Assembly (NCBI GenBank): GCA_007133065.1
Contig: SLNJ01000013.1
Location: 1 to 34,693 of the forward strand
Origin: Opitutales bacterium
Lineage (GTDB): Bacteria; Verrucomicrobiota; Verrucomicrobiia; Opitutales; Oceanipulchritudinaceae
Length of the DNA stretch: 34,693 nucleotides
Direction of reading: 5' to 3'
Shown here: one piece after another, positions 15,742 to 24,348 of the stretch
Layout of the letters: the number at the start of each line of letters is the position of its first letter
Position numbering within the stretch: the stretch's first letter is position 1
Translations under genes and position numbers: made by a program
The notes under the pieces: model-generated
What the model saw: only the letters and a program-made list of their open reading frames with translations
What the model was told of the DNA's origin: nothing
Databases searched by the model: none

Positions 15742-17732
15742 GGGGCGGCAGCGGCGTCATCATCCTCGTCGGATCCCCCGGGATCGCCCGCGTCCGAGTC
15801 ATCCTCTACCGAGATCTCTTCCGCGGCGGAGAGCTCCTCCGGCGGCGTGATCGCGTCCTCGGGCGGTTCCTCGACAACCGCCGGGGAGGCCGGATCCGCG
15901 CGATCAGCCGTCAGAACGCGAAACGCGTCCATCAAGGGCTGAGGGAGCGTGAAGATAAGGTTGTGACTGGGAGATCCGCCGAATTGGGTCAGCGCTCCGA
16001 CCCGCTCGGAGAAATAATAGCGAATCGTCCGCTCCTCCTCGCTTCCGCCGCTGCCCGGAAGCGTGATGCGGGAATCGAGTCGAAACCGCCACGGGAATGT
16101 CGTCTCCGAATCAAGCCGCATTGGATCTTCAAAGCCCTCCTGCAGGAACCGGTCGACCCGAAACCGGCGAATGGAATTGCGCAGGGCCAGCAACGCCTCG
16201 AGATCCCGGTCGGGGCGATCCACCCATTGCTCCTCCCACGACGAATCGCCCGGCACGATCTCCTCTGAAACCACGACATTCCCTTCCCTCAGCTCGGTCA
16301 GCTCAATGGAGCGGACCACTGCGGCGCGCGGGAGCGTCTCAATCGTACGAGAGCGGTAATGCAGCGGGTTGAGCGGAAGTGCGTGGAGAACATCGGGTTC
16401 GATCTGGTACAGAGTATCGGAGTCGCCGAGGCCGATCCATAGCAGGTTCGGACCGGGTTCGAGAGCGCCGAGCAGCAATGTATGATCGCTCGTCCCATGC
16501 ATGGTGATTCTCCGTTGAGGATGGTCCAGCCCCGCATCGCGCAGCTCTTCGGACCCCGGAGCGTCGCTCCCGAAGCGCACGGCCTCAAGCCGCGAAAGCT
16601 TGTTCAGGATCCCTGCAATCACCTCCGGGTCCGCAGGCCACCGCTCGAGCCGGTTCGCCTCCTCGCTCCGCAACACCTGCCAGGCGCCGGTCTCAAGCCG
16701 GTGCAGGGTGATACTGCGATCGCTTCCGGCCACCTCGATCATCGTGATCGCGTCAGGGTCGAAGTGGAACAGCCGCCGGTCCCGCAACGTAACATGGGGC
16801 TCCCAAAAGGACTCGAGGGAGTCCTCCGCAACGGTGAAGATGGTGGGGTTGTCCTCAAGTCGCGCATAGACGGCATCCCCGTCCCCGTCGGAAACCCGGG
16901 ATCCGACCAGCAGGGTCTGGCGCCGATTGTTGCCTTCGAATGTGATGCGCAGGCGTGGATTCTGCAGACCGTGCTCGGACTCATCGACGGCAGGAAACGC
17001 GCGGACTTGCATGGCGTATGCGCGCTTCAGCGCGGCCTCCACCTTCCGGCTCTCCGCCCGCGCCTGCAGCGGAGCCTCGATGTTCCAACCGTCCCTATTC
17101 CGGCGCAGGCGTATTCTCGTGCCGTTGGAATCGTCACGCTGCACCTGCACCCCCCGGATCTCGAACACGGGAATGCGCAAAACCGCATTGCCGTGCAGAT
17201 GATCCACATCCACCGAGAGACTCGCGAGCAGTTCCCGGTTGACCACGTAGATCTCACCTTGGTCCGGAGAGAGCAGATACAGCCGGTTGCCCAAGGCGGT
17301 CGCCTGCCCGATCCGGATCTCAAGACGGTCCGCTCCGGCGCCGACAGTGAGTACCGCCCGCGGCTCCTCAAGACCATAGTCCTCCAACCGTTGGCCGGCC
17401 CGGCTGAGATCCCGCAGTGAAAACCGTGCATCCCACTCCAGGAAGCGCAGGGCGCGGAAAATCCGATTGACCGCGAACGGATTCGCGGGCCAGGCGATCG
17501 GTTCGCGCAGGAACCAGTCCTCCGCGCCGACCCGTTCCAACTCCCACGGCTCCCTCAACGCGGGGCTCTCCAGCCTCAGGTAATCCGCACCTTCCACAAT
17601 CGGGACGGGAAGGACCAAGCGCTCGCCGGCGCCGGAACGATCCCCGGAGGCGGGGCTTTGCGCCAGATAAATGATCGCCGCGGCCAGGGCGACATTGAGC
17701 AGAATCAGAATGACTGTCAGCTTGAATCTCAT
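15738..17732 (-). CDS. DUF4340 membrane-anchored protein
   Basis: The 664-residue product starts with a membrane anchor (residues 5-25) and then shows the DUF4340 pattern: a repeated beta-rich unit (LRLESPALREPWELERVGAEDWFLREPIAWPANPFAVNRIFRALRFL; LEDYGLEEPRAVLTVG; LEIRIGQATALGNRLYLL; YVVNRELLASL) that recurs in the second half (ELRDAGLDHPQRRITM; HTLLLGALEPGPNLLWIGL; LYQIEPDVLHAL). The extreme C-terminus is an acidic, Pro/Ala/Asp-rich tail. DUF4340 genes are typically downstream of GldG-type ABC auxiliary genes, as here: the gap to the GldG-like gene is 1 bp and the AsmA-like gene overlaps by 4 bp. The molecular function of the family is not established; a periplasmic partner of the ABC complex is the contextual inference. 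Confidence 0.82.
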   Translation of the reverse strand: MRFKLTVILILLNVALAAAIIYLAQSPASGDRSGAGERLVLPVPIVEGADYLRLESPALREPWELERVGAEDWFLREPIAWPANPFAVNRIFRALRFLEWDARFSLRDLSRAGQRLEDYGLEEPRAVLTVGAGADRLEIRIGQATALGNRLYLLSPDQGEIYVVNRELLASLSVDVDHLHGNAVLRIPVFEIRGVQVQRDDSNGTRIRLRRNRDGWNIEAPLQARAESRKVEAALKRAYAMQVRAFPAVDESEHGLQNPRLRITFEGNNRRQTLLVGSRVSDGDGDAVYARLEDNPTIFTVAEDSLESFWEPHVTLRDRRLFHFDPDAITMIEVAGSDRSITLHRLETGAWQVLRSEEANRLERWPADPEVIAGILNKLSRLEAVRFGSDAPGSEELRDAGLDHPQRRITMHGTSDHTLLLGALEPGPNLLWIGLGDSDTLYQIEPDVLHALPLNPLHYRSRTIETLPRAAVVRSIELTELREGNVVVSEEIVPGDSSWEEQWVDRPDRDLEALLALRNSIRRFRVDRFLQEGFEDPMRLDSETTFPWRFRLDSRITLPGSGGSEEERTIRYYFSERVGALTQFGGSPSHNLIFTLPQPLMDAFRVLTADRADPASPAVVEEPPEDAITPPEELSAAEEISVEDDSDAGDPGGSDEDDDAAAAP

Positions 17733-17733
17733 A

Positions 17734-19212
17734 CTAGTATCTGCGCACCAACCCGACCAGCAATCCGATTACCGCGAGCACCCCGGCCGGAATCAGAAAG
17801 AGCATTCCGGCCTGCAGAAGTTCGCTTCGGCTGAGCGTCAGGCGGTACTTCTCGATCGGGCGGGGTGGAATGGCAAGCAACTGGTCGCGGTCGAGACTCC
17901 AGTTTACGGCGCTGAAGAAGAGCGTGTGGTTCCCAACCGACGAGACAAGACGGTTGGAGAACAAGTCCGCGGTTCCAAAGACCATCACCCGGCCGCCCGT
18001 GTAGCTGATCCCCAAACGCGAATCGATCTTTCGTTCGGCAACTGCGGCGATCGGGACGGGACCCTCGAGATCCGTCGCAGGATTGAAGGCCGAGGTCTCC
18101 GCATCCCGGTAGCGACGCATGGCCCAGCTCTGAGGACTCGACCCCAGCAGATGGATCACGGATAGCCGCCCGTCCAGCGCCGCCCCGGGGACCTGTCGCA
18201 CCGGACGCGACAACCCGGTGATCACCGGCGTCTGATTTCGAATAAGGACCTCGGTCACCGGATGCTCCCCGAATTGGCGAACCAGGTAGTTTCCACTCCC
18301 CTCGATGTAGTCGGAGCCACCCTCCACGACAATCATGTCCTCCACGCGGATGCCCCACTCGTGAAACAGGTCATCCAACCCGTGGCGACGCGCCGGAGCA
18401 ATCAGGGCGATCAGTCGCCCGGCCCGGTCAACGAGGTAATTGCGGATTTTTTCAACATCCTCCGGACGCAGCGGCCCCATCGGGTCGGGCAGGATGAGCA
18501 AATCCGCCTCTTCGGGAACCGCGTCAACCGTGCTCAGTTCGAGCGAACCGACCGCGATGTTGCGTGCCCGCAGTTCGGCTGCGATCTCCGACAGCCCGCG
18601 GTTTGCGCTGACATCATCGATCCGCATTTCGCCATACCCTACCAGGAAATACACATCGGGCTTCTCCGCGCCGCCGACCTCGATCATCGCGGAGGTCAGG
18701 GCTCGCTCTCCCATGAACGCCACCGGCCGCATCCTCTCGAACTCGAGAATCTCCGAGGGAACAATCGTCCGCGACCGGTTCCCGCTCCGTACTAAAACAA
18801 GATTCGGCTGGTCGATCGCGTGGTCCCTGGCAAGCGCCTCCGCCCGTGCGATATCCTTGAAAATGTCGATGTACTCCACGCGGATCATGTTCCGTTCTCC
18901 GGCCCGGCGCGCGGCATGGACGTACTCGTTGATAAGATCGCGCGTATAGCGGTAGAGGATCTCCTCATCCTCCCGGGAGGAATCAGAGGGAATGGTAACG
19001 ATGATCTCGATCGGCTCCTGGATATGTTCGATATGAGCCAGCGTTTCAGGGGAGAGCGAGAAGAGGTGCCGGCTCGTGAGGTCGATCCGCTCGTAGTACA
19101 GGGTAGCCACATAGTTCAGCCCGACGATAAACGTGACCGCACACACGATCTGCACAACGCGATTGATCCGCTTGAGCAGGTTGGCACACACGAAATCGTC
19201 GAGTTTTCCCAT
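17734..19212 (-). CDS. GldG-like ABC-transport auxiliary membrane protein
   Basis: The 492-residue protein has an N-terminal membrane segment (about residues 20-40), a long extracytoplasmic domain and a C-terminal membrane segment (last 30 residues, FLIPAGVLAVIGLLVGLVRRY). This is the architecture of the GldG/ABC_transp_aux family. Recognisable blocks are YYERIDLTSRHLFSLSPETLAHIEHIQEPIEIIVTIP, the RVEYIDIFKDIARAEALARDHAI segment and the GAEKPDVYFLVGYGEMRIDD segment with a downstream LLILPDPMGPLRPEDVEKIRNYLVDRAGRLIALI. In Flavobacteriia GldA, GldF and GldG form an ABC complex linked to gliding, but close homologues occur in non-gliding bacteria, so motility is not implied. It sits 14 bp after the permease gene and 1 bp before the DUF4340 gene. 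Confidence 0.85.
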   Translation of the reverse strand: MGKLDDFVCANLLKRINRVVQIVCAVTFIVGLNYVATLYYERIDLTSRHLFSLSPETLAHIEHIQEPIEIIVTIPSDSSREDEEILYRYTRDLINEYVHAARRAGERNMIRVEYIDIFKDIARAEALARDHAIDQPNLVLVRSGNRSRTIVPSEILEFERMRPVAFMGERALTSAMIEVGGAEKPDVYFLVGYGEMRIDDVSANRGLSEIAAELRARNIAVGSLELSTVDAVPEEADLLILPDPMGPLRPEDVEKIRNYLVDRAGRLIALIAPARRHGLDDLFHEWGIRVEDMIVVEGGSDYIEGSGNYLVRQFGEHPVTEVLIRNQTPVITGLSRPVRQVPGAALDGRLSVIHLLGSSPQSWAMRRYRDAETSAFNPATDLEGPVPIAAVAERKIDSRLGISYTGGRVMVFGTADLFSNRLVSSVGNHTLFFSAVNWSLDRDQLLAIPPRPIEKYRLTLSRSELLQAGMLFLIPAGVLAVIGLLVGLVRRY

Positions 19213-19226
19213 GGCGATTCGGATCC

Positions 19227-19982
19227 TCAGGCTTTGGAATCGATAAGCAATACGGCCAACCCGAGCACAAGGCCCGCATTGCTAAGGTAGTAGAAAATCG
19301 GCCGGGTGTCGATCATGCCGCGGCTGAAATCTTCGAGGTGGCGGAACACCTTCAGGAATTCAAGCGGCTCGGCGAGCCACAATTCCCAGGCGGTGGCGTG
19401 CTCTTCCAGCGCGGGCATTCCGACGATAAGAATGAAGAGGATGCTGAAAGAGAGCATCCCGGCAACCAGCTGGTTGCGCGTCAAGCTGCTGGCGAATATT
19501 CCAACCGCAACAAAGAGCAGACCCGAAAGCGCCACAAATCCGTAGCCGCCTATCAGGATGCCGGGATCGAGCAGGGATTCCGTCAAGCCCGGCCGGCCCA
19601 TGCCGTAGATCACCAGAAAGGGGAACGCCAGGGTGATCCCCCACAACGTGACGTAGAACAACCATGCCGCCAGGAATTTCGAGCAGATCACCTCGAGTGA
19701 GGTGACCGGAGTGGTCATCAGGGTTTCCAGCGTCCCCGCGCGTCGGTCCTCCGCAACACTCCGCATCGTCAGAAGCGGCACCATAAAAAACACCGGAAGC
19801 CAAAAGATCTTGAAGAACGTCTCTGCGACCGAGACGTCGTGCTCGGCTCCGATATACGATTCGAGTATCATGTAGTACACGTATGCCATCAGCAGCAGAA
19901 ACAGCACCGATGCGATGTACGTGGAGGGGGCGATGAAGAGCGCCCGTAACTCGTGTCGAAGGAGTACGCCGAAGTGTCGCAT
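19227..19982 (-). CDS. ABC transporter permease, GldF/ABC-2 family
   Basis: The product (251 residues from the ATG at 19982) is an ABC-2-type permease with about six hydrophobic segments. Typical features are the N-terminal LLRHELRALFIAPSTYIASVLFLLLMAYVYY, the conserved loop LTMRSVAEDRRAGTLETLMTTPVTSLEVICSKFLAAW (the 'RS.AEER..GT.E.L...P' motif of GldF), and EPLEFLKVFRHLEDFSRGMIDTRPIFYYLS near the end. The alternative start at 20018 would overlap the ATPase gene by 35 bp; starting at 19982 gives a compact TAA-T-ATG junction and removes an atypical N-terminus, so it is preferred. The protein should pair with the adjacent ATPase and the GldG-like protein. Confidence 0.88.
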   Translation of the reverse strand: MRHFGVLLRHELRALFIAPSTYIASVLFLLLMAYVYYMILESYIGAEHDVSVAETFFKIFWLPVFFMVPLLTMRSVAEDRRAGTLETLMTTPVTSLEVICSKFLAAWLFYVTLWGITLAFPFLVIYGMGRPGLTESLLDPGILIGGYGFVALSGLLFVAVGIFASSLTRNQLVAGMLSFSILFILIVGMPALEEHATAWELWLAEPLEFLKVFRHLEDFSRGMIDTRPIFYYLSNAGLVLGLAVLLIDSKA

Positions 19983-19983
19983 A

Positions 19984-21024
19984 TTACAGATCCCGTGCCG
20001 TCGCATCCGCCGCCACACTCCTCACCGTGCTCCTGCCCAAGGACTCCTCAGTCTCCTTCCAGCTTCGGCGGGTGGCGGCAAGAAAGATATCCTCCAGACT
20101 CGGTTCGCGGCGAAAAAATGCTTGGACGTGCACCCCGGGCACCTGCTCGATCGCCTGCAGAAAGGATTCGCTCATATCGCTTGTGCGGGAGGACTCGATT
20201 CGGACGGCGACGGCACCGTCCCCGCCGGGTCCCGCCGGCATGGGATCCGACAGCCGTGCCGCCGGGTCGACACGGCGCACCGCTTCCGCCACGCCCGCGC
20301 CGTGGCCACGCAGCGTGAACCGGTATTCGCTGTCCCGGATGAACTCCCGCCGCAACTCCTCCGAGGTTCCCTGCGCCACGATACGCCCCTGGTTGAGGAT
20401 AATCACCCGGTCGCATGCGCGCTCGACCTCCGCGAGAATATGGCTGGAGAGAATGATGGTCATCTTGCCCCGCAAACTATGGATGAGATCCCGGAACGCC
20501 AGCACCTGATGCGGGTCCAGGCCGATGGTCGGCTCATCCATAATCGCGACCGCCGGCTCCGCCAGGATCGTGTCGGCAACTCCGACACGCTGGCGAAACC
20601 CCTTGGAGAGGGAGCCGATGACCCGGCGCCCGGTCTTGTAGTGGAGATCACAGATCTCGAGCACCTCATCAATGCGACGCCGGAGGGTGCGGCGCGGCAT
20701 CTCCTTGAGCCCTCCCCGGAAGCGTAAGTACTCGCGCACCCGCATCGCCTCGGGCAACGGGTTGTTCTCCGGCATGTAACCGATGCACCGCTTGACCGAT
20801 TCGGCCTGGCGGGCGATCGAAAGCCCGCAGATCCGGGCGCTTCCCGAACTGCCGGGAATCAACCCGCACAGAATCCGCATGGTTGTGCTCTTGCCGGCCC
20901 CGTTCGGCCCGAGGAAGCCCACGATTTCTCCCTTGTTGACCTGAAAGGAGAGTTTATGAATCGCGGGAACCCGGCCATACGACTTGCTCAGGCCTTGCAC
21001 CTCGATACTGGGAAATTCTTCCAT
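19984..21024 (-). CDS. ABC transporter ATP-binding protein, GldA-like
   Basis: The 346-residue ATPase has Walker A GPNGAGKST (residues 39-47), the Q-loop-region segment IGYMPENNPLPEAMRVREYL, the signature LSKGFRQRVG (139-148), Walker B AVAIMDEPTIGLDP (Asp163, Glu164) and the H-loop in ILSSHILAEVERACD. After residue 240 a C-terminal extension of about 100 residues ends with EPSLEDIFL, as in other ABC-2 exporter ATPases (DUF4162-like region). It is the first gene of the leftward operon and is followed directly by its permease. A candidate promoter lies at 21045-21073. Confidence 0.93.
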   Translation of the reverse strand: MEEFPSIEVQGLSKSYGRVPAIHKLSFQVNKGEIVGFLGPNGAGKSTTMRILCGLIPGSSGSARICGLSIARQAESVKRCIGYMPENNPLPEAMRVREYLRFRGGLKEMPRRTLRRRIDEVLEICDLHYKTGRRVIGSLSKGFRQRVGVADTILAEPAVAIMDEPTIGLDPHQVLAFRDLIHSLRGKMTIILSSHILAEVERACDRVIILNQGRIVAQGTSEELRREFIRDSEYRFTLRGHGAGVAEAVRRVDPAARLSDPMPAGPGGDGAVAVRIESSRTSDMSESFLQAIEQVPGVHVQAFFRREPSLEDIFLAATRRSWKETEESLGRSTVRSVAADATARDL

Positions 21025-21044
21025 GTTTCCGGGAATAAACCCGC

Positions 21045-21073
21045 TTTAAATCACTCTTATTGGACAGTGTAAA
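21045..21073 (-). promoter_or_regulatory. Candidate promoter of the ABC-GldG-DUF4340-AsmA operon
   Basis: Read leftward, TTTACA (21068-21073) and TTTAAA (21045-21050) are 17 bp apart, about 20 bp upstream of the ATPase ATG. The -10 matches the consensus at only four of six positions. Confidence 0.35.
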
Positions 21074-21276
21074 GGTTCCTTGGTGAGCACGAATTGAAAA
21101 TATGCGAGGCCGTCTGGCGCCGAAGTGCTTGACAAAGCTTCCGAATACAGCATGCTGAGGAATTAGGAATTGTTCTTTCGAGTATTTTTACAGCTTAATA
21201 ATGCCCGCTGGCAGGCAGGTCGCTTCATCGAAGCCTTTTCGGTCCGAACCGGGCCGGGATACACAAGACAGCAGTC

Positions 21277-21420
21277 ATGAGCAACCAAACAGCCAAGCAA
21301 AAAGTGCCGCAGCGGAACCACCGTAAGCCGCGGACCTCGGGTGGAGCCACCCGCAGGTTCGGGAACGCGATCAGCACGGATAACCCGCGCTTCGCGATCT
21401 TCGGTAACGTGCGGTTCTGA
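21277..21420 (+). CDS. Small highly basic protein, 47 residues, unknown function
   Basis: An ATG at 21277 opens a 48-codon frame ending TGA at 21420. The product has 10 Lys/Arg and one Asp, giving a net charge near +9, and lacks Leu, Glu, Cys, Trp and Tyr. Its first half (KQKVPQRNHRKPRTSGGATRR) is rich in basic residues, Pro and Gly; the second half ends in a Phe-containing NPRFAIFGNVRF. About 80 percent of codons end in G or C, as in neighbouring real genes. A strong intrinsic terminator begins 30 bp after the stop, showing that this short unit is transcribed by itself. A TTGACA at 21129-21134 is a possible -35 but has no good -10. Composition suggests nucleic-acid or ribosome association. 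The alternative is a small RNA, since the coding region can form a GGGTGGAGCCACCC hairpin. Confidence 0.55.
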   Translation: MSNQTAKQKVPQRNHRKPRTSGGATRRFGNAISTDNPRFAIFGNVRF

Positions 21421-21449
21421 GCGGCCTGACATAAAGTAGAAACGAACAC

Positions 21450-21486
21450 GGGGCGGAAGGGGATAACCCTTCCGCCCCTTTAATTT
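21450..21486 (+). terminator. Strong rho-independent terminator
   Basis: A perfect 12-bp stem, GGGGCGGAAGGG (21450-21461) with CCCTTCCGCCCC (21467-21478), closes a GATAA loop and is followed by TTTAATTT. It is the best terminator in the window and ends the short transcription unit at 21277-21420. Between it and the response regulator start (21697) I see no further gene. Confidence 0.85.
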
Positions 21487-21696
21487 CCTCCTGATCGCAC
21501 GATCCGCGGCATGAGGGGAAAGATTCGGCTTGAAAAAGTAATCCTTGCTTTTGCAGCGGACGCCGCAATCATCGAAAGGAACGCGGCACGGGCGCCTGGT
21601 GCCGGTACACGTTGCGCCCTGCCCGGTGATACTTGACGATGAAAATCCACTCCCGGAGAATGAATCTGCCGTTCGCCTCCGTAATTCCCAGCTTCC

Positions 21697-22347
21697 ATGC
21701 AAAAAGTATATATTATCGAGGACGAGGTTCTCCTCCGTGATCTGGTTCTGGAAACGCTTCAGCGTCAGGCGGACCTCGAGGTCGTCGGCTCGTCGGGCGA
21801 CGGGCGCGAAGGATTGGAACAGTGCCTTGAACTTAAGCCGGACGTGGTGATCCTGGACGTCCTTCTGCCAGGTCTGAACGGCGTGGAGATTGCCCGGAAG
21901 CTTAAGGACGAGATCCCTTCGATCAAAATTCTCGTCTTCAGTGGGAACTTCAACCTCGGCACGATCAAGCGCGTGCTGATGACCAAGGCGAACGGCATCG
22001 TGGAAAAGTCTGCGGGCCTCACCGAGGTGGAGAAGGCGATCAAACAGGTCGCCTCCGGCCAGAGCTATTACGGCCCCGCGATCATTGAGCGGATGCCCGA
22101 GCTGTTCACCGCGTCCCACGACTCCCAGGCTCTCGAAAGCCTGACCACGCGCGAGCGCGAAGTGCTCCAGTTGATCGCTGAAGGACTCACGACCAAGGGG
22201 ATCGCCGACAAACTCGGAATCTCCGCACGCACGGCGGATGTGCACCGCTCCCACCTGATGCAGAAGCTCGATACCCATAATGTCGCCGGCCTGACCCGGC
22301 TGGCGATTTCGTTCGGTCTCGTCAAGGTGGACCAGACAGGTCTCTGA
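21697..22347 (+). CDS. NarL/FixJ-family response regulator
   Basis: The 216-residue protein has an N-terminal receiver domain (residues 1-118) with acidic pocket Glu8-Asp9, phosphoacceptor Asp54 (DVVILDVLLPG), Ser82 in place of the usual Thr/Ser and conserved Lys104. It is joined to a LuxR-type helix-turn-helix (about 148-205, LTTREREVLQLIAEGLTTKGIADKLGISARTADVHRSHLMQKL), the usual two-domain layout of DNA-binding regulators. No histidine kinase gene is in the window, so it is an orphan here. It precedes the ABC exporter pair by about 120 bp on the same strand, and regulation of those genes is possible but unproven. The ATG at 21697 has no evident Shine-Dalgarno sequence. Confidence 0.92.
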   Translation: MQKVYIIEDEVLLRDLVLETLQRQADLEVVGSSGDGREGLEQCLELKPDVVILDVLLPGLNGVEIARKLKDEIPSIKILVFSGNFNLGTIKRVLMTKANGIVEKSAGLTEVEKAIKQVASGQSYYGPAIIERMPELFTASHDSQALESLTTREREVLQLIAEGLTTKGIADKLGISARTADVHRSHLMQKLDTHNVAGLTRLAISFGLVKVDQTGL

Positions 22348-22464
22348 TCCCGATTCGCCCCGTTCGGATCGTGTGCACAGAATTTGCCGCTTACTGCTGG
22401 ACTTGCGCGGATACGCTCACCTAGGGTGGCTTGGATTCGGGAAGCGCGGCGCTTCCCAATTCGC

Positions 22465-24348
22465 ATGACAGATCTCACCGACACGACTGACGATACCAGC
22501 TATTCGAATTGGAACCTGATTCGACGCCTGCTGAAACTCAGCTGGGATTTTCGCCTTCGGTGCCTCGAGGTCCTCGCCTATCAGGTGGCGGTGGTCGTGA
22601 TGGGGCTCATCGGGCTCGGGTTGACGGGCCTTGGCATCGACTACCTGCGCTATGCCGTATCGGCAGGAGATCCGCCGAACTGGCCTTTGGGGTTCGCTCC
22701 ACCGGCGGACGCAGATCCCCTCAACGTCATGGTCGCGCTCTCTGCAATCGTGGTCGGTGTTGCGATTTTCCGCGGCCTCCTGAACTTCCTGAACCAGTAT
22801 TCCATCGGACGCCTGATCCACGTGGACATTGTGGTCCGGCTTCGGAGCGAGGTCTTTGAGAAACTGCAGAAACTGGGCTTTCGTTTTTTTGACACACACG
22901 AGTCCGGATCGCTCATCAACCGGGTCACAGGGGACGTCCAGGCGGTAAGGCTGTTCATCGACGGAGTCATCCTTCAAGTCGTCATCCTGCTGCTCACCCT
23001 GGCGGTGTTCCTCGTATATATGTTCAACATCCACGTCGGACTGACCATCGCCTGCCTGATCTCAACGCCCCTGCTCTGGTTCATCTCGGTCTCGTTCTCC
23101 CGGCTCGTACGGCCCCTCTACCTGCGCAATCGCCAACTCATCGACAAGCTGATTCTCACCTTCTCGGAGTGCATCCAGGGAATCAACACGATCAAGGGAT
23201 TCAACCTCGAAACGCACACGACAAAACGCTTCCAGAAGGAGAACCTTCACATACGCGAACAGCAGCAGGAGATTTTCTGGAAGGTTTCGATATTCGGGCC
23301 GGTGATCGGGATGATCACGCAGATCAACCTCGTAATCCTCCTGGCCTACGGCGGATGGCTGGCCCTGCGAGGCGAGGTCTCAATCGGCTCCGGCCTCGTC
23401 GTCTTTGCCGGAATCCTGCAGCAGTTCTCAACCCAGATCTCGAACATTGCAGGAATTGCAAACCACATTCAGCAGAGCCTCACGGGGGCTCGCCGCGTCT
23501 TCGAGATCCTCGACACCCCGATCGAGGTCGCCTCGCCCGCGAACCCGGTCCGCCTGGAGCACGCACGCGGCGAGGTGCGATTCGAACACGTCCGATTCCA
23601 CTACAAACCGAATGACACCGTCCTCGATGACGTCTGTTTCCAGGCGAACCCGGGTGAAGTCATCGCCGTGGCCGGGGCGACCGGCTCAGGGAAGTCCGCC
23701 ATGATGAGCCTGATCCCGCGCTTCTACGATCCGACCGCGGGTTGCATCCGCCTGGACGGACACGATCTGCGCGACCTCTCCCTGGAGGATCTTCGACACA
23801 ACATCGGCATCGTGTTTCAGGAAAACTTTCTCTTCAGCAATACCATCGCGGCGAACATCGCTTTCGGACACCCCCACGCCACACGCGAGCAGATCGAAAA
23901 AGCGGCGCGGATCGCCTGCGCCCACGACTTCGTGATGGAGTTCCCGAACGGCTACGACACGATCCTGCGCGAGAGCGGATCCAACCTGTCGGGAGGGCAG
24001 CGCCAGCGCCTGGCGATCGCCCGGGCGATCCTGCTGGAACCCGCCATCCTGTTGCTCGACGATCCGACGGCCGCCATCGACCCGGAAACCGAGCACGAGA
24101 TTCTCGAGGCAATCGAGCGCGCAATCGCCGGTCGCACCACCTTCATTGTCGCGCACCGCCTGAGCACGCTCAAGCGGGCGGACCGAATCATCGTGCTCGA
24201 GGCCGGGCGCATAACCCAGGAGGGAACACACGCGGAGCTGATGGAACAGGACGGCCTGTACCGACGCGCCGTCAGCCTCCAGGCGGTCGACCCGGAGAGC
24301 CTCCGCCTGCTGGAGCTCGGCCGGTTCAACGGGAAGGGACACCGATGA
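22465..24348 (+). CDS. ABC exporter half-transporter, subunit 1 (degenerate ATPase site)
   Basis: The product (627 residues from the ATG at 22465; the open frame reaches 22384 with a TTG) is a fused permease-ATPase of the type I exporter family. Six membrane segments occupy residues about 40-320, including the intracellular-loop motif FRFFDTHESGSLINRVTGDVQAVR. The ATPase domain has Walker A GATGSGKSA (404-412), the Q-loop region GIVFQENFLFSNTIAANIAFG, a canonical LSGGQ signature (508-512) and Walker B ILLLDDPTAAID. There Asp533 replaces the catalytic Glu. An H-loop (VAHRLST) is present. It overlaps the second subunit gene by ATGA, so the two are translationally coupled and should form a heterodimer. 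The substrate (lipid, drug or peptide) cannot be told from sequence. Confidence 0.92.
   Translation: MTDLTDTTDDTSYSNWNLIRRLLKLSWDFRLRCLEVLAYQVAVVVMGLIGLGLTGLGIDYLRYAVSAGDPPNWPLGFAPPADADPLNVMVALSAIVVGVAIFRGLLNFLNQYSIGRLIHVDIVVRLRSEVFEKLQKLGFRFFDTHESGSLINRVTGDVQAVRLFIDGVILQVVILLLTLAVFLVYMFNIHVGLTIACLISTPLLWFISVSFSRLVRPLYLRNRQLIDKLILTFSECIQGINTIKGFNLETHTTKRFQKENLHIREQQQEIFWKVSIFGPVIGMITQINLVILLAYGGWLALRGEVSIGSGLVVFAGILQQFSTQISNIAGIANHIQQSLTGARRVFEILDTPIEVASPANPVRLEHARGEVRFEHVRFHYKPNDTVLDDVCFQANPGEVIAVAGATGSGKSAMMSLIPRFYDPTAGCIRLDGHDLRDLSLEDLRHNIGIVFQENFLFSNTIAANIAFGHPHATREQIEKAARIACAHDFVMEFPNGYDTILRESGSNLSGGQRQRLAIARAILLEPAILLLDDPTAAIDPETEHEILEAIERAIAGRTTFIVAHRLSTLKRADRIIVLEAGRITQEGTHAELMEQDGLYRRAVSLQAVDPESLRLLELGRFNGKGHR

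Noticed and set aside
21163..22278. A 371-codon - strand frame opposite the response regulator and small basic gene
   Set aside because: It runs through the strong terminator hairpin and across the receiver domain of the response regulator, and its translation shows no domain.
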